From Elusimicrobiota bacterium (GTDB taxonomy: Bacteria; Elusimicrobiota; Elusimicrobia; UBA1565): 18,985 bases of DNA. The notes under the pieces were generated by a model. It was not told where the DNA came from and did not search any database. It saw nothing but the letters and a program-made list of their open reading frames with translations. A program made the translations under genes and the position numbers. Shown here piece after piece: positions 15,410 through 18,985 of the stretch. Each line of letters opens with the position of its first letter. The first letter of the stretch is position 1. The DNA is taken from NCBI GenBank assembly GCA_003450735.1, contig DMEZ01000069.1, positions 17,809 through 36,793 of the forward strand. The letters run 5' to 3'.

Positions 15410-16468
15410 ATGAAGACGACCCTGGGAGAGCTCGCCAAGCTCACGGGCGCCGAGCTCGAAGGCGACGCCTCCTACACCGTGACCGGCGCCGCCGGGCTGG
15501 CCGACGCGGGGCCCGCCGACGTCTCGTTCCTGGAGAACCCCAAATACGCGCCCCAAGTGGAGACGAGCCGGGCGGGGGCGGTGTTTTTGCCCGCCTCCTC
15601 CAAGGGCAAGGTCCGGGGCGGGCCCGCCCACCGGCTTTTCACCGAAGAGCCCAAGTGGGGCTACGCCCAGTGGCTGGCCCTGCTCGAGACGGAGCGGCGG
15701 CGCCCGGAAGCGCCCCAGGTCTCGCCGCGCGCGGAGGTCCACCGCGAGGCCGTGCTCGGCAAGGACGTCCATATCGGCCCCTTCGCCGTCGTGGGCGCGC
15801 GCACCATCGTAGGGGACCGAGCGGTCATCGGGCCGGGCTGCTCCATCGGCTACAACGCGCGCGTCGGCAAGGATTGCCGCCTCCACCCGAACGTCGTCCT
15901 CGAGGACTTCTGCGAACTCGGCGACCGGGTCACGCTCCACGCGGGCACCGTGATCGGCTCCGACGGGTTCGGCTACTGCACGGACCCCAAGACGGGCGAG
16001 CACCGGAAGTTCCCGCAGATCGGCCGGGTCGTCATCGAGAACGACGTCGAGATCGGCTCGAACGTCTCCATCGACCGGGCCACGACCGGCGAGACCCGCA
16101 TCGGCGCCGGCACCAAGATCGACAACCTCGTCCAGATCGGCCACAACGTGATCATCGGCCCCAACGGCCTGCTCGTCTCGCAGGTCGGCGTGGCCGGCTC
16201 GACCAAGATCGGCCGGCAAGTCATCCTGGCCGGCCAAGCCGGCCTCGTGGGGCACATCACGATCGGCGACGGGGCCATCATCATGGCCCAGACCGGCGTG
16301 ATGGACGACGTCCCGTCCAAGCAGGTCCTCTTCGGCTCGCCCGGCCGCCCGCGCCGGGAGGCGATGAAGCTGCAGGTCTTGCTCTCGAAGCTGCCGGAGA
16401 TGGTCCAGACCCTCAAAGAGCTCAAAGCCAGAATCCTGCGCCAGGAGCACTCCGCCCATGATGGATAA
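15410..16468 (+). CDS. lpxD: UDP-3-O-(3-hydroxyacyl)glucosamine N-acyltransferase LpxD
   Basis: LpxD adds the second hydroxyacyl chain, from acyl-ACP, to the glucosamine nitrogen of UDP-3-O-acyl-glucosamine, the third step of lipid A synthesis, in the cytoplasm. The 352-residue protein has the N-terminal uridine-binding domain (about 1-105, LAKLTGAELEGD, GPADVSFLENPKY), a left-handed beta-helix of hexapeptide repeats (about 106-310), and a C-terminal helix. The catalytic histidine is in VQIGHNVIIG (His245), and the GSDGFGY segment near 183 is typical. The gene starts one nucleotide after skp and its end overlaps lpxC by 11 nt. Length matches the family. Confidence 0.95.
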   Translation: MKTTLGELAKLTGAELEGDASYTVTGAAGLADAGPADVSFLENPKYAPQVETSRAGAVFLPASSKGKVRGGPAHRLFTEEPKWGYAQWLALLETERRRPEAPQVSPRAEVHREAVLGKDVHIGPFAVVGARTIVGDRAVIGPGCSIGYNARVGKDCRLHPNVVLEDFCELGDRVTLHAGTVIGSDGFGYCTDPKTGEHRKFPQIGRVVIENDVEIGSNVSIDRATTGETRIGAGTKIDNLVQIGHNVIIGPNGLLVSQVGVAGSTKIGRQVILAGQAGLVGHITIGDGAIIMAQTGVMDDVPSKQVLFGSPGRPRREAMKLQVLLSKLPEMVQTLKELKARILRQEHSAHDG

Positions 16469-17366
16469 ACCCGACTGCCAGACGACCATCCAGGAGCCTG
16501 TCACCCTCGAGGGGGTCGGACTGCACACCGGCAACCCCTCGACGCTCACCTTCCGGCCCGCGCCGGCCAACGCCGGGATCCGCTTCTTCCGCTCGGACCT
16601 GCCCGGCTGCCCCATGATCCCGGCGCGCCTCGGCTTCGTCATCGCTACGGTGCGCGGCACGAACCTGGGGCTCGGCGACGCCCGCATCCACACGGTCGAG
16701 CACGTGCTCGCCGCCCTCACGGGCCTCTCCATCGACAACGCGGACATCTCGGTGAGCGCCAACGAGCCCCCCGCCATGGACGGCTCGGCGCTGCCCTTCC
16801 TCGAGGCCCTCATGAGCGCGGGCCTGCACCGCTATCCCGACAGCCCCAAGCGCTACCTCCACATCCCGGAGGAGATCGTCTACGAGGACCAGGGTTCGCG
16901 CTACCGCGCCGTCCCCGCCGAGCACTTCGAGATCGACGCGACCCTCCTGCACGACCACCCCCTCGTCCCGAAGCTGCAGCTGCGCACGCGCGTGGACGCC
17001 CGCACCTTCCTCTCCGAGATCGCCCCCTCGAGGACGTTCTGCTTCGAGCACGAGATCGCCTTCCTGCGCTCGCAGGGCCTCGCCCAGGGCGGCAGCCTCG
17101 AGAACGCGGTGGTCATCGGCCGCGACAAGGTCTTGACCACCCCGAAAGGTCTGCGCTTCCCGGACGAGTTCGTGCGCCACAAGATCCTCGACCTCGTCGG
17201 CGACCTGACCCTGATCGGCCGGTCGCTCTTCCGCATGCGCATCGAGACGGTCCGCCCGGGCCACGCCCACAACATCGAATTCGCGAAGCTCTTGAACACC
17301 GCGGCGACCCGCATGCGCGGCGACCGGGCCGGGACACGGCCGCCGACGGCCGCGGGGAGGGCGTGA
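16458..17366 (+). CDS. lpxC: UDP-3-O-acyl-N-acetylglucosamine deacetylase LpxC
   Basis: LpxC is the zinc-dependent deacetylase that commits the cell to lipid A synthesis. The 302-residue protein has the GVGLHTG motif (about 20-26), zinc ligands His82 (HTVEHVLAAL), His241 and Asp245 (RHKILDLVGD), the catalytic Glu81, PSRTFCF in the second domain, and the active-site His269 in GHAHN. Start is ATG 16458, overlapping the end of lpxD; an adjacent ATG (16461) is equally possible. It is a stand-alone enzyme, not the LpxC-FabZ fusion of Bacteroidetes, although fabZ follows immediately with a GTGA overlap. Confidence 0.96.
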   Translation: MMDKPDCQTTIQEPVTLEGVGLHTGNPSTLTFRPAPANAGIRFFRSDLPGCPMIPARLGFVIATVRGTNLGLGDARIHTVEHVLAALTGLSIDNADISVSANEPPAMDGSALPFLEALMSAGLHRYPDSPKRYLHIPEEIVYEDQGSRYRAVPAEHFEIDATLLHDHPLVPKLQLRTRVDARTFLSEIAPSRTFCFEHEIAFLRSQGLAQGGSLENAVVIGRDKVLTTPKGLRFPDEFVRHKILDLVGDLTLIGRSLFRMRIETVRPGHAHNIEFAKLLNTAATRMRGDRAGTRPPTAAGRA

Positions 17367-17839
17367 AGGCCATGGACGACATCGCGCAGACGGACAGCCT
17401 CCCGGCCCGCACCATCGAGACCGCCGAGATCCAATCGCTCATCCCCCATCGCTTCCCCTTCCTGTTCGTCGACCGCGTCGAGATCCTCGCGGGGGGGCGC
17501 AAGGCGGTGGGCACCAAGTGCGTGACCATCAACGAGCCCTACTTCCAGGGGCACTTCCCGGGCCGCCCCATCATGCCCGGAGTCATCGTCCTCGAGGCCC
17601 TCGCCCAGGCGGGCTGCGTGCTGCTCTGCTCCCAGGGCGGACTCAAGGGCAAGCTCGGGGTCTTCCTCAGCATCGAGGGAGCCAAGTTCCGCCACCCCGT
17701 GCTGCCCGGGACGCAGCTGAAGCTGCACGTCGAGATCCTCAAGATGGGCACCCGGGCGGGGAAACTCCGGGGAGAGGCCCTCAGCGGCGACACCGTCGCC
17801 GCGGAGGCCCTGATGACCTTCGCCTTCGTGGATCGATGA
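17363..17839 (+). CDS. fabZ: 3-hydroxyacyl-ACP dehydratase FabZ
   Basis: FabZ dehydrates 3-hydroxyacyl-ACP in fatty acid elongation and competes with LpxA/LpxD for that substrate, explaining its place in a lipid A operon. The 158-residue hot-dog protein carries IPHRFPFLFVDRV (His29) and the catalytic pair His64 in QGHFPGRPIMPGV and Glu78 in VLEALAQ. The start is either GTG 17363 (GTGA overlap with the lpxC stop) or ATG 17372. GGGGAGG at 17354-17360 lies 2 nt before the GTG and 11 nt before the ATG, so spacing does not settle it. Confidence 0.94.
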   Translation: MKAMDDIAQTDSLPARTIETAEIQSLIPHRFPFLFVDRVEILAGGRKAVGTKCVTINEPYFQGHFPGRPIMPGVIVLEALAQAGCVLLCSQGGLKGKLGVFLSIEGAKFRHPVLPGTQLKLHVEILKMGTRAGKLRGEALSGDTVAAEALMTFAFVDR

Positions 17840-18333
17840 TGAGACCCCCCCTGAGACGGTGCGCGTGGGTTTTGCCGTTCCTGGCGGCCGCCGGCTGCGG
17901 CGGCGGGCCCGACCGGAGCCTGCAGTTCAAGGAGCGCGACGACTTCACCCTCGCCCAGCCCATGCGCTGCGCCTACCGCGAGGGCCAGTCCGTCACGGAC
18001 CTCGGGCACCTGCGCGTCGTTCTCCGCCAGAAGCCCAACTCGAAGCCCCTCTTCTGGGAGTTCGAGGGCCTTTACCGGGCCCAGGCGCTCGTGCGCTTCG
18101 CCGGGACGGAGGCGGAAGCCCTCCCCTACGTCACCACGAACAGCATCAGCCTGATCCTGCCCCGCCGCAACGGCATGCATGTGTTCACGGTGTGGGGGAC
18201 GGGGGTCTCGGTCTGGACGAAGCACGACACCATCAACGGCCTGCTCGGGGCCAACCAGCTCCTGGGCCTCTGCGAGAACATCCAGGCCCCCGCTCCCGCG
18301 CCCCAGCTCCCGCCGGAACGAGGCAGACCATGA
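17836..18333 (+). CDS. Small predicted lipoprotein of unknown function
   Basis: I do not recognise this 165-residue protein. It begins with a basic N-terminus (MMRPPLRR), a hydrophobic stretch and the lipobox LAAAGC with Cys21, so it is probably a lipid-anchored envelope protein. The mature part has about 120 residues rich in beta-type segments (LGHLRVVLRQKP, YRAQALVRF, NSISLILPRR, MHVFTVWGTGVSVWTKHD) and ends in a Pro/Ala tail. It overlaps fabZ at the start (ATGATGA) and lpxA at the end (ATGA), so it is a translationally coupled member of the lipid A operon. A link to lipopolysaccharide or outer-membrane assembly is suggested only by position. Confidence 0.75.
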   Translation: MMRPPLRRCAWVLPFLAAAGCGGGPDRSLQFKERDDFTLAQPMRCAYREGQSVTDLGHLRVVLRQKPNSKPLFWEFEGLYRAQALVRFAGTEAEALPYVTTNSISLILPRRNGMHVFTVWGTGVSVWTKHDTINGLLGANQLLGLCENIQAPAPAPQLPPERGRP

Positions 18334-18985
18334 GCCTCCATCCCACCGCCCTCATCCACCCCTCCGCGCAGGTCGACCCGACGGCCGAGATCGGCCCCTT
18401 CGCCGTCATCGGCGAGGACGCGGTCATCGGCGCCGGCACGGCCGTGGGCGCCCACGCGGTCGTCGAGTTCGCCACCCTGGGGAAGAACAACCGTCTGAGC
18501 CCGGGCTGCTTCGTCGGCACCCCGCCCCAGGACCTCAAGTACAAGGGGGAGAGGACGCGGCTCCTCATGGGGGACGACAACGTCGTGCGCGAGGGCGTCA
18601 CGCTCAACCGGGGCACCGCCGCCACGGGCGAGACCCGCATCGGCAGCCGCTGCATCTTCATGGCCAACTCGCACGTGGCCCACGACTGCCGCCTCGGCAG
18701 CAACGTCATCCTCGTCAACTCCGTCGGCGTCGCGGGACACATCGAGATCGGCGACTTCGCCGTCCTGGGCGGGATCAGCGGCTACCACCAGTTCATCCGC
18801 ATCGGCCGCTTCTGCATGATCGGAGGGGGCTCGATGGTCGGCAAGGACATCCCCCCCTTCTGCACCTGCCAGGGCGACCGGGCGACCCTGCGCGGACTGA
18901 ACCTCCTGGGCCTGCGGCGGGCGGGCTTCGGCCACGACGCGGTGGCCGCGGTCAAGGCGGCGTACAAGACCCTCTTCCTCTCCGG
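18330..18985 (+). CDS. lpxA: UDP-N-acetylglucosamine acyltransferase LpxA (cut by window edge)
   Basis: LpxA performs the first step of lipid A synthesis, moving a 3-hydroxyacyl chain from ACP to UDP-GlcNAc in the cytoplasm. About 218 of the usual 255-265 residues are present. They form a beta-helix of hexapeptide repeats (AQVDPTAEIGPFAVIGEDAVIG at the start) and then the start of the C-terminal helical domain. The catalytic histidine is His118 in NSHVAHDCRLG. GGISGYHQFIRIGRF and CQGDRATLRGLN are typical LpxA segments. The start overlaps the lipoprotein stop (ATGA). Confidence 0.95.
   Translation, partial: MSLHPTALIHPSAQVDPTAEIGPFAVIGEDAVIGAGTAVGAHAVVEFATLGKNNRLSPGCFVGTPPQDLKYKGERTRLLMGDDNVVREGVTLNRGTAATGETRIGSRCIFMANSHVAHDCRLGSNVILVNSVGVAGHIEIGDFAVLGGISGYHQFIRIGRFCMIGGGSMVGKDIPPFCTCQGDRATLRGLNLLGLRRAGFGHDAVAAVKAAYKTLFLS

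Overview
The window is very GC-rich DNA, packed with genes, from a diderm (Gram-negative type) bacterium. Two conserved blocks support this: a type IV pilus assembly operon, and an outer-membrane/lipid A block (bamA, skp, lpxD, lpxC, fabZ, lpxA). The pilMNOPQ module, the lpxD-lpxC-fabZ-x-lpxA order and the Pro/Ala-rich linkers would fit Elusimicrobiota or another deep-branching diderm phylum. That placement is a guess from gene content; no rRNA or other phylogenetic marker is in the window.

Layout. (1) Minus strand, 3570 down to 1: pilM-pilN-pilO-pilP-pilQ, tightly packed, with pilQ cut by the window edge. (2) 3571-3776: a divergent control region. It holds a good sigma70-type promoter for pilM, a promoter-like element for the rightward operon whose -35 overlaps the pilM -35, and two stem-loops inside the predicted pilM leader RNA. 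(3) Plus strand, 3777-11583: eight genes, nearly all joined by 4-nt start/stop overlaps. They encode a HAD phosphatase-like protein, a sugar-phosphate nucleotidyltransferase, an ATP-grasp enzyme, a class III aminotransferase, a Gfo/Idh/MocA dehydrogenase, a CDP-alcohol phosphotransferase with a degenerate nucleotidyltransferase domain, an inositol-3-phosphate synthase and a GNAT acetyltransferase. (4) 11584-11707: a short intergenic region with an AT-rich perfect dyad, an alternating CG tract and the bamA promoter. (5) Plus strand, 11708-18985: bamA-skp-lpxD-lpxC-fabZ-lipoprotein-lpxA, with lpxA cut by the window edge.

How the genes work together. PilM/N/O/P form the inner-membrane alignment complex that connects to the PilQ secretin. 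The bamA block makes the outer-membrane protein insertase, a periplasmic chaperone and the early acyl-transfer and deacetylation enzymes of lipid A synthesis. FabZ draws on the same hydroxyacyl-ACP pool.

The most interesting part is the middle operon. Inositol-phosphate synthase, a nucleotidyltransferase, a CDP-alcohol phosphotransferase and a phosphatase-like HAD together resemble the steps of CDP-inositol-dependent phosphodiester synthesis (di-myo-inositol-phosphate or inositol-lipid type). The inositol-dehydrogenase-like protein, aminotransferase, ATP-grasp enzyme and acetyltransferase suggest a further modified, possibly amino-cyclitol, product. The product cannot be read from sequence alone. 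No tRNA, rRNA, insertion sequence or CRISPR array was seen, and no gene-free stretch exceeds 300 bases.
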